Assembly: GCA_958403905.1 (NCBI GenBank)
Contig: CATXZD010000009.1
Coordinates: forward strand, 1-64,000
Origin: an uncultured Ruminococcus sp.
Lineage (GTDB): Bacteria; Bacillota; Clostridia; Oscillospirales; Acutalibacteraceae
DNA: 64,000 nucleotides
Reading direction: 5' to 3'
The position numbers were made by a program, and so were the translations under genes. Position 1 is the first letter of the stretch. Every line of letters starts with the position of its first letter. Below, piece by piece: positions 16,736-25,787 of the stretch. A model generated the notes under the pieces. The model ran no database searches and was not told the DNA's origin. It saw only the letters and a list, made by a program, of their open reading frames with translations.

Positions 16736-18328
16736 TTACTTATTATTTTTATTTATTATTTCTTCCGCACATTTTATACCGTCAACTGCGGCTGAAATAA
16801 TTCCTCCTGCATATCCTGCGCCTTCACCGCAAGGATAAAGTCCTTTGATTTTAATGCTTTCAAGAGTTTCATTATTTCTTAAGATACGTACAGGGGAGGA
16901 GCTTCGTGTTTCTACTGCGGTTAATATTGCGTCACCGTCATCAAACCCTTTTAGCTTTCTGCCCAAATCTTTAATGCCTTGTTTCATTGATTCTGAAACA
17001 AATTCGGGCAGAATTGTGCTTAAATTACTTAGTTCGTAATCAGGACATATACTTGGCTTAACTTCACCGAGATGGGAACTTTTGGTGTTGTTAATAAAAT
17101 CGTCAATCCTTTGAACAGGAGCATTGTAGTTGCTTCCTCCAAGCATAAACGCTTTATTTTCGAGCTTGCGCTGAAAATGCATACCGGCAAGCGGATTGTT
17201 TGATTTAAAATCTTTAGGGGATACACCTACAAGCAGAGCAGAATTTGAATTAACTTCACTTCTTGCAAATTCGCTCATGCCATTTGTCACAAGCATATTT
17301 TCTTCGCTTGACGCATTAACTACCTTTCCACCCGGACACATACAAAAGGTGTATACGCCTCTTCCGTTTTCAAGGTGTGTGTTCAGCTTGTAGCTTGCTG
17401 CACCGAGATTTTTGCTTCCTGCAAATTTTCCGTATTGCGAACTATCAATTTTTTCACGCAGATGTTCAATTCTTGCCCCGACTGAAAAAGACTTTGCCTC
17501 AATCGGAATTCCCTTTTCAAGCAGCATTTCAAAGGTATCTCTTGCACTGTGTCCGACAGCAAGAATAATACTGTCTGTTTCAATTATGTCGGTTTTGCCT
17601 TGTTTTTCAACAACAGCACCGGTGATTTTTTCGTCTTTTATGTTAAATCCTGTAAGCTTTGTTTCAAAAAGAACCGTACCGCCGAGCGTAATTATTTCTT
17701 CGCGGATATTCTTTACGGTGATTTTAAGTTTATCCGTGCCGATATGAGGTTTTGCGTTGTAAAGAATTTCATCAGGGGCGCCGTGATTTACAAATTCTTC
17801 AAGCACTTTTCTCTGACGAAAGTCTTTAGTTCCTGTGTTAAGCTTACCGTCAGAAAAAGTTCCTGCTCCGCCTTCGCCGAATTGAACATTTGATGAAGTG
17901 TCAAGTGTACCGGTAAGCCAGAATTTATGCACGTCGTCGTGACGTCTGTCTACGTCACGTCCACGCTCAATCAAAATCGGTTTTGCTCCGCTTTGAGCAA
18001 GAATAAGTGCGGCAAAAAGTCCGGCAGGTCCCATTCCGACAATCAGCGGAGGTGTACCACCCGTCCATTTGCTTACTTCATAATGATAAGGTGTTACTTT
18101 TACGGCATTTTTACATTTTTTTAGCACTGAGTATTCGTTGATATTTAGCTCAATATCAATTGAGCATAAAAAGAATATGTTATCTTTCTTCCTTGCGTCT
18201 ACAGAACGTCTGAAAATTGACACAGACTTTATTGCATTAGTATCAACTCTAAGCTCTTTTGCCGACTTTTTTCGGATTGTTTCATTGCTGTAGACAAGAG
18301 GAATATGTACATTGTTAATTCTTATCAT
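16736..18328 (-). CDS. FAD-dependent dehydrogenase-like protein (COG2509)
   Basis: A 530-aa flavoprotein of unknown reaction. Seen: an N-terminal ~85-aa segment found in this family, a dinucleotide loop IVGMGPAGLFAALILAQSG near residue 100, FGEGGAGTFSDGKLNTGT, an SVGARIEH region, and the C-terminal FAD motif GLYPCGEGAGYAGGI. Members are widespread in clostridia without an assigned substrate. ATG 18328 overlaps the stop of the upstream flavoprotein gene by four bases, so the two are co-translated. Confidence 0.85.
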   Translation of the reverse strand: MIRINNVHIPLVYSNETIRKKSAKELRVDTNAIKSVSIFRRSVDARKKDNIFFLCSIDIELNINEYSVLKKCKNAVKVTPYHYEVSKWTGGTPPLIVGMGPAGLFAALILAQSGAKPILIERGRDVDRRHDDVHKFWLTGTLDTSSNVQFGEGGAGTFSDGKLNTGTKDFRQRKVLEEFVNHGAPDEILYNAKPHIGTDKLKITVKNIREEIITLGGTVLFETKLTGFNIKDEKITGAVVEKQGKTDIIETDSIILAVGHSARDTFEMLLEKGIPIEAKSFSVGARIEHLREKIDSSQYGKFAGSKNLGAASYKLNTHLENGRGVYTFCMCPGGKVVNASSEENMLVTNGMSEFARSEVNSNSALLVGVSPKDFKSNNPLAGMHFQRKLENKAFMLGGSNYNAPVQRIDDFINNTKSSHLGEVKPSICPDYELSNLSTILPEFVSESMKQGIKDLGRKLKGFDDGDAILTAVETRSSSPVRILRNNETLESIKIKGLYPCGEGAGYAGGIISAAVDGIKCAEEIINKNNK

Positions 18329-19548
18329 AAGTTTTCACCTGCCGTAAATCCGCTTGCAAATGCAAAATGCAAATTATATCCTCCGCATTCTCCGCAAATA
18401 TCAATTGCTTCTCCACAAATGTAAAGATTTTTCACAATTTTACTTTGCATATTTTTTTCTTCAATTTCACATCCGTTTACACCGCCGAGAGCACACTGTG
18501 CCTGATCAAATCCGCAGTTTTCAACAACGGGAAAACGCATATTTTTAACTGTTCGTACTATGTTTTCAATTTCGCTTTTTGAAAGAGTGCAGCATTTTCT
18601 TGAAAAATCAGTCACTTTGCTCTCTTTAAGCACAGCCTGCCCGAGTCTTTTTTGAAAAATACCGGTAAAAAGATTATCAATTGTAAGATCTGAAAATATA
18701 TTTATATTGTTGTAAATTAAATCTTTTAATTCTGTATCAGAAATATCGTGCAGCAAATCGAGAGAAATACAAAAATCCTTTTTCGTATAGAGCGACAGAT
18801 TAAAAATACAAATTCCTGATAGCGAGTTATCAGTAAATTGTATCTCTCCGACTTCCTCCTTAACAGGGTTACCTTTTTTATCAAAAAGAACGGCTTTAGC
18901 GTTTGCTCTGATACCTTTAAGCGACTTAATTACCTCTGATTTAACCTTTACCGGGCAAAGTGCGGGGGAAAATGGAATAAGGTTGTGACTGAAATTTTTT
19001 AAATAATCGACGCAGCTTGAATTTCCGCCGAGCTTCGGCGCTGCCTTTGAGCCGTTGGCAATTACAAGTTTTTTGGAAATAAACATATTTTCTTTGGTTT
19101 TTACAGAAAAATTGACGCCGTTTTTTCTTATACTTTTTATATTTTCACCACAAAAAATTTCGACATTAAGTCTTTCACATGCAAACCTTAATACATCAAG
19201 CACTGCGCTTGCCTGTTTGCAGAGCGGATAATACCTTCCTTCGCTGTCGCAAAAAGTCAGCAGACCGAATTTTTTAAAAATATCAAGCAGTTTGTCAGTA
19301 TTGAATTTTTCAAAAAATGCATTACTTTGATTTTTAAACGAACCGCAGTATTTTTCAGCAGAAATATTTTTATGAGTAAGGTTGCATCTGCCGTTGCCTG
19401 TAGCTAAAAGCTTTTTGCCGACCCTCTCATTTTTTTCAATTATTGCCACGGAAATATTATTGTTTTTCTGTTTTGCTGCTATGGCGCACATCAAACCCGA
19501 TGCGCCTCCTCCGATAATAACAGCGTCAAATTTTAAAGAATTTTGCAT
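18325..19548 (-). CDS. HI0933/YhiN-family flavoprotein
   Basis: A 407-aa FAD-binding protein. Seen: N-terminal VIIGGGASGLMCAIAA, the family signature GKKLLATGNGRCNLTH, FTDNSLSGICIFNLS, and the C-terminal CGGYNLHFAFASGFTAG. Family members have been named after BaiN (bile acid) or proposed aminoacetone oxidases, but the substrate here is not known. It is followed, with overlap, by the second flavoprotein. Confidence 0.88.
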   Translation of the reverse strand: MQNSLKFDAVIIGGGASGLMCAIAAKQKNNNISVAIIEKNERVGKKLLATGNGRCNLTHKNISAEKYCGSFKNQSNAFFEKFNTDKLLDIFKKFGLLTFCDSEGRYYPLCKQASAVLDVLRFACERLNVEIFCGENIKSIRKNGVNFSVKTKENMFISKKLVIANGSKAAPKLGGNSSCVDYLKNFSHNLIPFSPALCPVKVKSEVIKSLKGIRANAKAVLFDKKGNPVKEEVGEIQFTDNSLSGICIFNLSLYTKKDFCISLDLLHDISDTELKDLIYNNINIFSDLTIDNLFTGIFQKRLGQAVLKESKVTDFSRKCCTLSKSEIENIVRTVKNMRFPVVENCGFDQAQCALGGVNGCEIEEKNMQSKIVKNLYICGEAIDICGECGGYNLHFAFASGFTAGENL

Positions 19549-19638
19549 AACTTCACCTTAAAAACAGCTGAATACCGCTGTTGATTCAATTGGATTATTT
19601 CAGTAAAAAATAAGGGCAGCAAAAGCCGCCCAAAGTAT

Positions 19639-20118
19639 TTATTTGAAAAGGAAACTGAGTCCGCCGAACAATCCCATACTTGCCAATCCCATAATGATTC
19701 CTGCTATCAAAACGCCCATCATAACGGCAATAACGCTTTTCTTAAATCCCATATCAAGAAAACTTGCGGCAAGTGTTCCTGTCCAAGCACCTGTTCCGGG
19801 AATCGGTATTCCGACAAACAGCATAAGTGCAATGAAAAGACCTTTGCCTGCTTTTGCCTGAAGTTTTTGGCCGCCTTTTTCACCTTTTTCAATACAAAAA
19901 GTAAAGAACTTTCCGATATATTTTTTGTCTTTGCCCCATATAAGAACTTTTCTGGCAAAGAAATAGATAAACGGTACAGGAAGCATATTGCCGATTATAC
20001 AGATTATATATGATACTACAGGGTCAAGTCCCATGCCAATAGCTACCGGAATAGCGCCTCTGAGTTCAACAATCGGAACCATCGAAATAAAAAACACAAT
20101 TAAGTAATTCAGAAACAT
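19639..20118 (-). CDS. Small multidrug export protein family (COG2426)
   Basis: A 159-aa inner-membrane protein with four or five hydrophobic segments. Seen: the N-terminal FFISMVPIVELRGAIPVAI motif, IGNMLPVPFIYFFAR, and GIPIPGTGAWTGTLAA, all hallmarks of the Sm_multidrug_ex family. The export role is a family name only; transport has little support. Start ATG 20118 follows AAAGGAG. It has its own promoter. Confidence 0.88.
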   Translation of the reverse strand: MFLNYLIVFFISMVPIVELRGAIPVAIGMGLDPVVSYIICIIGNMLPVPFIYFFARKVLIWGKDKKYIGKFFTFCIEKGEKGGQKLQAKAGKGLFIALMLFVGIPIPGTGAWTGTLAASFLDMGFKKSVIAVMMGVLIAGIIMGLASMGLFGGLSFLFK

Positions 20119-20175
20119 AATAACTCCTTTATATATTTGATTTAATAAAAATATGTATATTACAAAACAAAGTTA

Positions 20176-20204
20176 AGTATAACAGAAAAATAAGGATTTT
20201 TCAA
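20176..20204 (-). promoter_or_regulatory. Promoter of the COG2426 gene
   Basis: Minus strand TTGAAA (20199-20204), 17-bp spacer, TATACT (20176-20181). Confidence 0.7.
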
Positions 20205-20288
20205 TACAAAAAGAATATAAAACTCTATATTTTAAATTCTATCATATTCGACTAATTTATACATATTGATAAATTAACCTCTGCTGCA

Positions 20289-20316
20289 TTGACATTATTT
20301 TTATTTCCTGTAAAAT
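20289..20316 (+). promoter_or_regulatory. Promoter of the VanZ-family gene
   Basis: TTGACA (20289-20294), 16-bp spacer, TAAAAT (20311-20316). Confidence 0.65.
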
Positions 20317-20334
20317 ATACTAAGGAGTGGTGAT

Positions 20335-20805
20335 ATGAAAAAGAGTCAAACATCTTTGCGTTTTCGAATAATTATTTTTGTCCTCACCGCAGCAATGATT
20401 GCATTTGCGTTCATTCATTCTTCAATGCCGGCAAGCTTGTCGGGTGAGGAAAGCGAAAGCGTAATGGACTTTTTACAATATATATTGAATTTTTTCGGTT
20501 TCAGCGCTGAGCTTACCGACCATATTGTCAGAAAAGCGGCACATTTTGCCGAATATACTGCAATCGGTTTGCTCCTTATGAGTTGTGCCTATTCATTTTC
20601 ACGAACAAAACCGTACAGATATTATTCGCAGATTCTTTTTGCAGGGTTAGCGACTGCGGTATGCGATGAAGCAATTCAGCTTAATGTAGAAGGAAGATCA
20701 GGACAAATAACCGATGTATTACTGGACTTTTCCGGCGTGCTTACGGGAACAGTTATTATGTTGCTGATATTTATGATATATCGAAAGATAAGAAAAATAA
20801 GCTGA
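20335..20805 (+). CDS. VanZ-family membrane protein
   Basis: A 156-aa protein with four predicted membrane helices. Seen: an N-terminal helix, FIHSSMP, the family motif RKAAHFAEYTAIGLLL, and ATAVCDEAIQLNVEGRSGQITDVLLDFSG, which is the VanZ signature. VanZ homologues affect teicoplanin tolerance in enterococci; most stand-alone copies, as here, have no known role. GGAGTGGTGAT precedes ATG 20335. Confidence 0.92.
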   Translation: MKKSQTSLRFRIIIFVLTAAMIAFAFIHSSMPASLSGEESESVMDFLQYILNFFGFSAELTDHIVRKAAHFAEYTAIGLLLMSCAYSFSRTKPYRYYSQILFAGLATAVCDEAIQLNVEGRSGQITDVLLDFSGVLTGTVIMLLIFMIYRKIRKIS

Positions 20806-20808
20806 TTT

Positions 20809-20840
20809 GGCAGATTACAGAAATGTAGTTCTGCCTTTTT
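20809..20840 (+). terminator. Short terminator after the VanZ gene
   Basis: Arms ggcaga (20809-20814) / tctgcc (20830-20835) then ttttt; weak stem. Confidence 0.5.
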
Positions 20841-20860
20841 AGCAGAAAGGTAAGACAGGA

Positions 20861-22240
20861 ATGGAAAAAGCAATGAATGTAAAAAATAATGAAGTAAAAT
20901 CGGAAAATAAAATGGGCACTATGCCCATGACAAAGTTGATTTTAACAATGTCGCTGCCTGCAATTTTTTCAATGACAATACAGGCTATGTATAATGTTGT
21001 AGACAGTATCTTTATCGGTCAATACGATTTAAACGGACTCACTGCAATGTCGTTTGCGTTTCCTCTGCAAATGCTGCTTATTGCAGTAGCTGTTGGTACG
21101 GCGGTTGGTGTAAATTCACTTGTTTCAAGAAAACTTGGCGAGAAAAATTATAATGAGGCTGATTCTGCCGCTACTCATGGACTGCTGACTTGTGTTGTAA
21201 GCTATCTGTTTTTCCTTATTCTTGGTTTATTTATTTCAGAACCGTTTATGAACGCTTACAGCAGCAATCCTAAAATTGCCGAATACGGTACGCAGTATCT
21301 GACAATCGTTCTATGTTTTTCTTTTTTTGCAATTGTTCAGATTATGATTGAAAAAACCTTGCAGGCAACGGGCAATATGATATTCCCAATGCTTTTCCAG
21401 CTTGTCGGAGCGATAGTAAATATAATTTGTGACCCGCTTTTGATTTTTGGAATCGGATTTTTCCCTGAATTGGGCGTAATGGGCGCGGCTATAGCAACGG
21501 TGTTCGGACAATTCTGCGGAATGTTGTTTGCTGTAATAATTATGTTTTGTAAGAAACACGAGGTTAAAATTTCATTTAAAAACTTCAAAATAAATTTTTC
21601 GACGCTCAAAAATATATATGCTGTCGGACTGCCGTCAATTATTATGCAGTCAATCGGTTCAGTTATGATAATAGGTCTTAATGCAATTTTAGCAGCTTCT
21701 GAGGCTTCTGTTACTGTCCTCGGAATTTACTATAAGCTTCAAAGCTTCGTGTTTATGCCTTGCTTTGGGTTGAATCAGGGTGTAATGCCTATAATCGGAT
21801 ACAATTACGGCGCTCGTAATAAGAAGCGCTTGTATTCTGCACTAAAGCACGGAATAATTATTGCTGTCATTATAATGTCAATCGGAACAGTTCTTATGTG
21901 GACAATTCCGGACGTTCTTATTTCTATGTTCGGAGGAACAGATGAAATTATGAAAATAGGTGAGTTTGCATTCAGGATAATAAGCTTGTGCTTTATCCCT
22001 GCTGCGGCAGATATTTTGTTTACAACACTGTTTCAGGCAGTGGGCAAAGGAGTACGAAGTTTGTTAATGTCGTTTTGTCGTCAGCTTGTATTGATTTTAC
22101 CTATAGCGTATATTATTTCAATAGTTTTTGATTTGTCTGTTGTATGGTATGCTTTCCCTATTGCAGAGATTTTCTCTCTTATGCTTGCTATAGGATTTTT
22201 CATAAATCTTGTTAAAGTTGATTTTAAAAAACTTGGTTAA
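20861..22240 (+). CDS. MATE-family efflux transporter
   Basis: A 459-aa 12-helix antiporter exporting drugs or metabolites with Na+ or H+. Seen: N-terminal MSLPAIFSMTIQAMYNVVDSIFIGQ, the internal pseudo-repeat (YAVGLPSIIMQSIGSV ... QGVMPIIGYNYGARN), typical of the DinF/NorM-like group. Substrate unknown. ATG 20861 and ATG 20873 are both possible; GAAAGG lies upstream of both. This intact gene is not the source of the MATE scrap at 51071. Confidence 0.93.
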   Translation: MEKAMNVKNNEVKSENKMGTMPMTKLILTMSLPAIFSMTIQAMYNVVDSIFIGQYDLNGLTAMSFAFPLQMLLIAVAVGTAVGVNSLVSRKLGEKNYNEADSAATHGLLTCVVSYLFFLILGLFISEPFMNAYSSNPKIAEYGTQYLTIVLCFSFFAIVQIMIEKTLQATGNMIFPMLFQLVGAIVNIICDPLLIFGIGFFPELGVMGAAIATVFGQFCGMLFAVIIMFCKKHEVKISFKNFKINFSTLKNIYAVGLPSIIMQSIGSVMIIGLNAILAASEASVTVLGIYYKLQSFVFMPCFGLNQGVMPIIGYNYGARNKKRLYSALKHGIIIAVIIMSIGTVLMWTIPDVLISMFGGTDEIMKIGEFAFRIISLCFIPAAADILFTTLFQAVGKGVRSLLMSFCRQLVLILPIAYIISIVFDLSVVWYAFPIAEIFSLMLAIGFFINLVKVDFKKLG

Positions 22241-22249
22241 ATTTGTCCG

Positions 22250-22274
22250 CCTCAACGCATATATTGTGTTGAGG
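22250..22274 (+). promoter_or_regulatory. Hairpin covering the RBS of the SpoIVFA-like gene
   Basis: Arms cctcaac (22250-22256) / gttgagg (22268-22274). The 3' arm contains the GAGG of the RBS, and a T-run follows, so it may act as a MATE terminator, a translation block, or both. Confidence 0.5.
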
Positions 22275-22282
22275 TGATTTTT

Positions 22283-22639
22283 TTGAATGAAGAAAATAAA
22301 AACTCTATAACATATGACGAGGGTTGGGAGTCGGTAACAAATTGTGAATATCCCGTTGTAGGCACAACAAACACAGAGATAAATGATGACGAAAGCATTA
22401 AACTAAAGGAACAGAAAAAGAAAGAAAACTCACCAAAACAGTTGCTTATAACAATACAGCTTATTATATGTATTCTTATTGCTCTTGCGGCTCTTTTGAT
22501 TAAAAGTTTCGGCGGGGATTTTTATGCGTCTGCACGTGAGCTTTACTACTCAAACCTTAATAACTCGGCAATTTTCGATAATTCTGACAATTTTAATTTA
22601 AACAAACTTTTTTCATCTGCAACTAAAGATGAAATTTAA
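22283..22639 (+). CDS. Short SpoIVFA-like membrane protein
   Basis: A 118-aa protein: a ~55-aa hydrophilic N-terminal segment, one membrane helix (LLITIQLIICILIALAALLI), then ~45 residues beginning KSFGGDFYASARELYYSNLN. That post-membrane segment resembles the stretch that precedes the LytM domain in clostridial SpoIVFA-type proteins, but no LytM domain is present. Its stop overlaps the start of the spoIVFB-like gene, which is the main reason for the assignment. TTG 22283 follows GAGGTGA; GTG 22274 overlaps the RBS. SpoIVFA holds SpoIVFB inactive in B. subtilis. Inference; could be an unrelated membrane partner. Confidence 0.55.
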   Translation: MNEENKNSITYDEGWESVTNCEYPVVGTTNTEINDDESIKLKEQKKKENSPKQLLITIQLIICILIALAALLIKSFGGDFYASARELYYSNLNNSAIFDNSDNFNLNKLFSSATKDEI

Positions 22640-23237
22640 AATACTAAAAACCGAAATAACAGTTTCATATCTTATAATCTGCATAGCTTCTATTTGTATT
22701 ATTGCAGGAATTTTCGACAACTTTTTATACTGTTTTTTAGCAATAATAATTCACGAAGCGGGACACATCATACTTATGTGTATTTTTGGATATGTTCCCG
22801 AAAAAATCAGAATATCTCTGTTTGAAATCTCAATAAGCGACAGAAAAAGACAAGAAAGAAAGTATATACATAATTTTCTTATAATTTTTTTTGGACCTTT
22901 TTCTAATTTTATTTGTTTTATTCTCTTTTATCTGTTATACTTATTGTGCAATGATTTTTTTCTTTATCCTGCGGCGGCAAATATTTCTGTGGGGCTGTTT
23001 AATCTTTTGCCTGTTTTATCTCTTGACGGCGGACAACTGCTGTATTTGATTCTAAGCAGGTTTCTCAGCGATACGGTTTCACAAAGAATTGTAAATATAA
23101 TTACTTTTATAATTATTTTTCCGCTTGCATTTTTCGGATTTATTCTGCTGTTTAATTCAAAACACAATTTTTCACTGTTGATTGTATGTATATATCTTGT
23201 TTTTTCACTGCTTTGCAGGAACAACAAGTATTTTTAG
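22629..23237 (+). CDS. spoIVFB: SpoIVFB-like intramembrane metalloprotease (M50)
   Basis: A 202-aa site-2-protease family protein with about six membrane segments. SpoIVFB cleaves pro-sigma-K in the mother cell outer forespore membrane. Seen: zinc motif HEAGH in a membrane helix (IIIHEAGHIIL) and the second zinc-binding motif NLLPVLSLDGGQ. There is no CBS domain at the C-terminus, unlike B. subtilis SpoIVFB. Overlaps the SpoIVFA-like gene by 11 bases. With spoIVB in the same window the sigma-K checkpoint assignment is plausible, although M50 proteases of other roles look similar. Confidence 0.8.
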   Translation: MKFKILKTEITVSYLIICIASICIIAGIFDNFLYCFLAIIIHEAGHIILMCIFGYVPEKIRISLFEISISDRKRQERKYIHNFLIIFFGPFSNFICFILFYLLYLLCNDFFLYPAAANISVGLFNLLPVLSLDGGQLLYLILSRFLSDTVSQRIVNIITFIIIFPLAFFGFILLFNSKHNFSLLIVCIYLVFSLLCRNNKYF

Positions 23238-23288
23238 TACAAATTCAGTTGTAAATGATTTAGGAATGGAAACAACCGGAGGTATAAT

Positions 23289-25145
23289 ATGGTAAGTAAG
23301 GAAGTTGAAAAACTCCTTTTAAAGGTTCAAAAACCGGGACGCTACGTCGGCGGTGAGCTTAACGAGGTTATTAAAGATAAAAACAGCGTAGATGTTCGTT
23401 TTGCGTTTTGTTTTCCCGATACCTATGAGGTGGGAATGTCACACCTTGGAATGAAAATTCTCTACAGCCAGTTTAACAAAGAAGATTACATATGGTGTGA
23501 ACGTGTGTTTGCTCCTTGGGTTGATATGGAAGAGGAAATGATTAAACATAATATTCCTCTTTATGCGCTTGAAAGCGGTGACCCTGTGTCTGATTTTGAT
23601 TTTATTGGATTTACTTTACAGTACGAGCTGAGTTTTACAAATATGCTTAATATGCTTAAGCTTTCAAATGTCCCGATTAAAAGCAGTGAACGAAATGAAT
23701 TAAAGCAAATTGTTGTTGCAGGCGGTCCATGCGCTTGTAATCCTGAGCCGATAGCTGACTTTGTTGATCTTTTCTTCATAGGTGAGGGCGAAGAGGTTGA
23801 CCTTGACGTTATAAATATTTTTAGAGAGTGCCGCAAGCAGGGGAAAAGCAAGGCTGAATTTTTGCAGCTTTGCTCTCAAATTGAAGGGGTGTACGTCCCG
23901 TCGCTTTATGACGTTTCATATAACGCTGACGGAACAATCAAGAGCTTTATGCCAAAGGGCAATGCACCTAAAGTAATTCATAAAAGGCTTATCAAGGATA
24001 TGAACACTTGTTTTTATCCCGACAACTTTGTTGTTCCTCTCGTTGAAATTGTGCACGACAGAGCCGTGCAGGAAATTTTCAGAGGATGTATAAGAGGTTG
24101 CCGTTTCTGTCAGGCAGGCTTTATCTACCGTCCTGTTCGTGAGAAATCTCCCGAAACTATAAATGCACAGTGCAAGGCTCTTTGCGATAATACCGGATAT
24201 GATGAGGTGTCCTTATCCTCGTTAAGCTCAAGCGACTACAGTCAGATTGTTCCATTGCTTGAAAAGCTGAATGAATGGAGTAAAGACGAAAAAGTCAGTA
24301 TTTCACTTCCTTCATTGCGTGTTGACGGATTCACCGATGATATAATGAATAAAATTAAAACTGTCAGAAAAAGCGGACTTACCTTTGCGCCGGAAGCGGG
24401 AAGTCAGCGTATGCGTGATGCAATAAATAAAAACGTTAGGGAAGAGGAACTGCTTGCCACCTGTGCAACTGCTTTCGAGGGCGGTTGGACTACTGTCAAG
24501 TTGTACTTTATGATAGGACTTCCAACCGAAACAATGGAGGACGTCGAAGCAATTTCAAAGCTCGGACAAGCCGTTGTTGATACTTATTATAAATGTCCTG
24601 ATAAGCCTAAGGGCAAGTCTGTCAGGGTAACTGTTTCTGCATCTTCCTTTGTACCAAAGCCGTTTACGCCGTTTCAGTGGGAACCGCAGGATACAATTCC
24701 TGTTTTGCACGAAAAGCAAGTTCACATTAAGGAAAGCATAACTACAAAGAAAATTCAGTTTAATTATCATGATGCAGACACAAGTTATCTTGAAGCTGTT
24801 TTTGCAAGAGGCGACAGAAAGCTCTGCAAGGTTATGGAGCTTGCCTGTGAAAGAGGGTTTCACTTTGATGGCTGGAATGACTGTTTCAACCTTGAAAAAT
24901 GGCTTGAACTTTTTGAAGAGTGCGGAATTGACCCTGCGTTTTATGCAAACCGCAAACGTTCTTTTGATGAAATTCTTCCTTGGGATCATATTGACTACGG
25001 TGTAACAAAGGATTATCTTATTAAAGAATGTAAGAAAGCATATGAAAATACAACAACGCCGCATTGCAGACTTAAATGCAACAACTGCGGTGCAGCAAAG
25101 TACGGGGAGGGTGTATGCTTTGAAAAGCGTAAGAATATGGTTTAA
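23289..25145 (+). CDS. TIGR03960-type radical SAM protein
   Basis: A 618-aa iron-sulfur protein. Seen: a B12-binding-like N-terminal region (DTYEVGMSHLGMKILY, VVAGGPCACNPEPI, FFIGEGEE), then the radical SAM cluster motif CIRGCRFC near residue 265, LTFAPEAGSQRMR, and a Cys-containing tail (CRLKCNNCG). The family is always next to a DUF2344 protein, as here, where the two genes overlap. The exact reaction is not known to me; tRNA or rRNA modification has been suspected. ATG 23289 follows CCGGAGG. Confidence 0.9.
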   Translation: MVSKEVEKLLLKVQKPGRYVGGELNEVIKDKNSVDVRFAFCFPDTYEVGMSHLGMKILYSQFNKEDYIWCERVFAPWVDMEEEMIKHNIPLYALESGDPVSDFDFIGFTLQYELSFTNMLNMLKLSNVPIKSSERNELKQIVVAGGPCACNPEPIADFVDLFFIGEGEEVDLDVINIFRECRKQGKSKAEFLQLCSQIEGVYVPSLYDVSYNADGTIKSFMPKGNAPKVIHKRLIKDMNTCFYPDNFVVPLVEIVHDRAVQEIFRGCIRGCRFCQAGFIYRPVREKSPETINAQCKALCDNTGYDEVSLSSLSSSDYSQIVPLLEKLNEWSKDEKVSISLPSLRVDGFTDDIMNKIKTVRKSGLTFAPEAGSQRMRDAINKNVREEELLATCATAFEGGWTTVKLYFMIGLPTETMEDVEAISKLGQAVVDTYYKCPDKPKGKSVRVTVSASSFVPKPFTPFQWEPQDTIPVLHEKQVHIKESITTKKIQFNYHDADTSYLEAVFARGDRKLCKVMELACERGFHFDGWNDCFNLEKWLELFEECGIDPAFYANRKRSFDEILPWDHIDYGVTKDYLIKECKKAYENTTTPHCRLKCNNCGAAKYGEGVCFEKRKNMV

Positions 25146-25779
25146 AAAAGATTTTGAGTGCAGATATATTTCTCACCTTGATTTAAATCGCTGTATGCTT
25201 CGTGCACTTCACAAAAGTAAATTGCCCGTATGGCACACCGAGGGTTTTAATCCTCATCCATTTGCAACGTTTCCGTTGCCGCTGTCACTCGGATTCAGAG
25301 GAGTAAACGAGTGTATGGATGTAAAACTTGAAGATGACAATTATTCTTTTGAAGAAATAATATCAAAACTTAATGATTGTCTGCCAAGAGGCATTCAGAT
25401 TTTCAGTGTGACTGAACCTGTTATGAAAGCAGGAAAAATCGCCTTTGCCAAATTTTCCGTTAAGCTTAATTGTGATAATGTAAACACAACTGTTGTTGCA
25501 AATAAGCTTGCTGACTTTTATTCGCTTGAAAAAATTGAGTTTGAAAAAAAGTCCAAAAAAGGATTTAAAACAGTAGACATAAAGCAGGGAATAAAGAGTT
25601 TTAAAATTGAAGAGAAATTTGATTTTGTCCTGCTCAATGTAATTTTATCGGCAGGCAGCAGCGATAATGTGAATCCGAATTTGTTAGTTTCTGCATTTGA
25701 AAAATATTCGAAACTTTCCGTTGATGCGGATATTACAAGAATTGATTTATATAATTCTGATATGGAATTATTCAGGTAG
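25120..25779 (+). CDS. TIGR03936 / DUF2344 radical SAM-associated protein
   Basis: A 219-aa partner of the preceding radical SAM protein. Seen: VRIWFKKDFECRYISHLDLNRCMLRALHKS and TEGFNPHPFATFPLPLSLG, the family N-terminus. The start is chosen as TTG 25120, nine bases after GGGGAGG (25104-25110), because family members begin MKxVRIWF; the open frame extends further upstream, into the previous gene. Overlap of 26 bases with that gene implies coupled expression. Confidence 0.87.
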   Translation: MKSVRIWFKKDFECRYISHLDLNRCMLRALHKSKLPVWHTEGFNPHPFATFPLPLSLGFRGVNECMDVKLEDDNYSFEEIISKLNDCLPRGIQIFSVTEPVMKAGKIAFAKFSVKLNCDNVNTTVVANKLADFYSLEKIEFEKKSKKGFKTVDIKQGIKSFKIEEKFDFVLLNVILSAGSSDNVNPNLLVSAFEKYSKLSVDADITRIDLYNSDMELFR

Positions 25780-25787
25780 GTGATATT

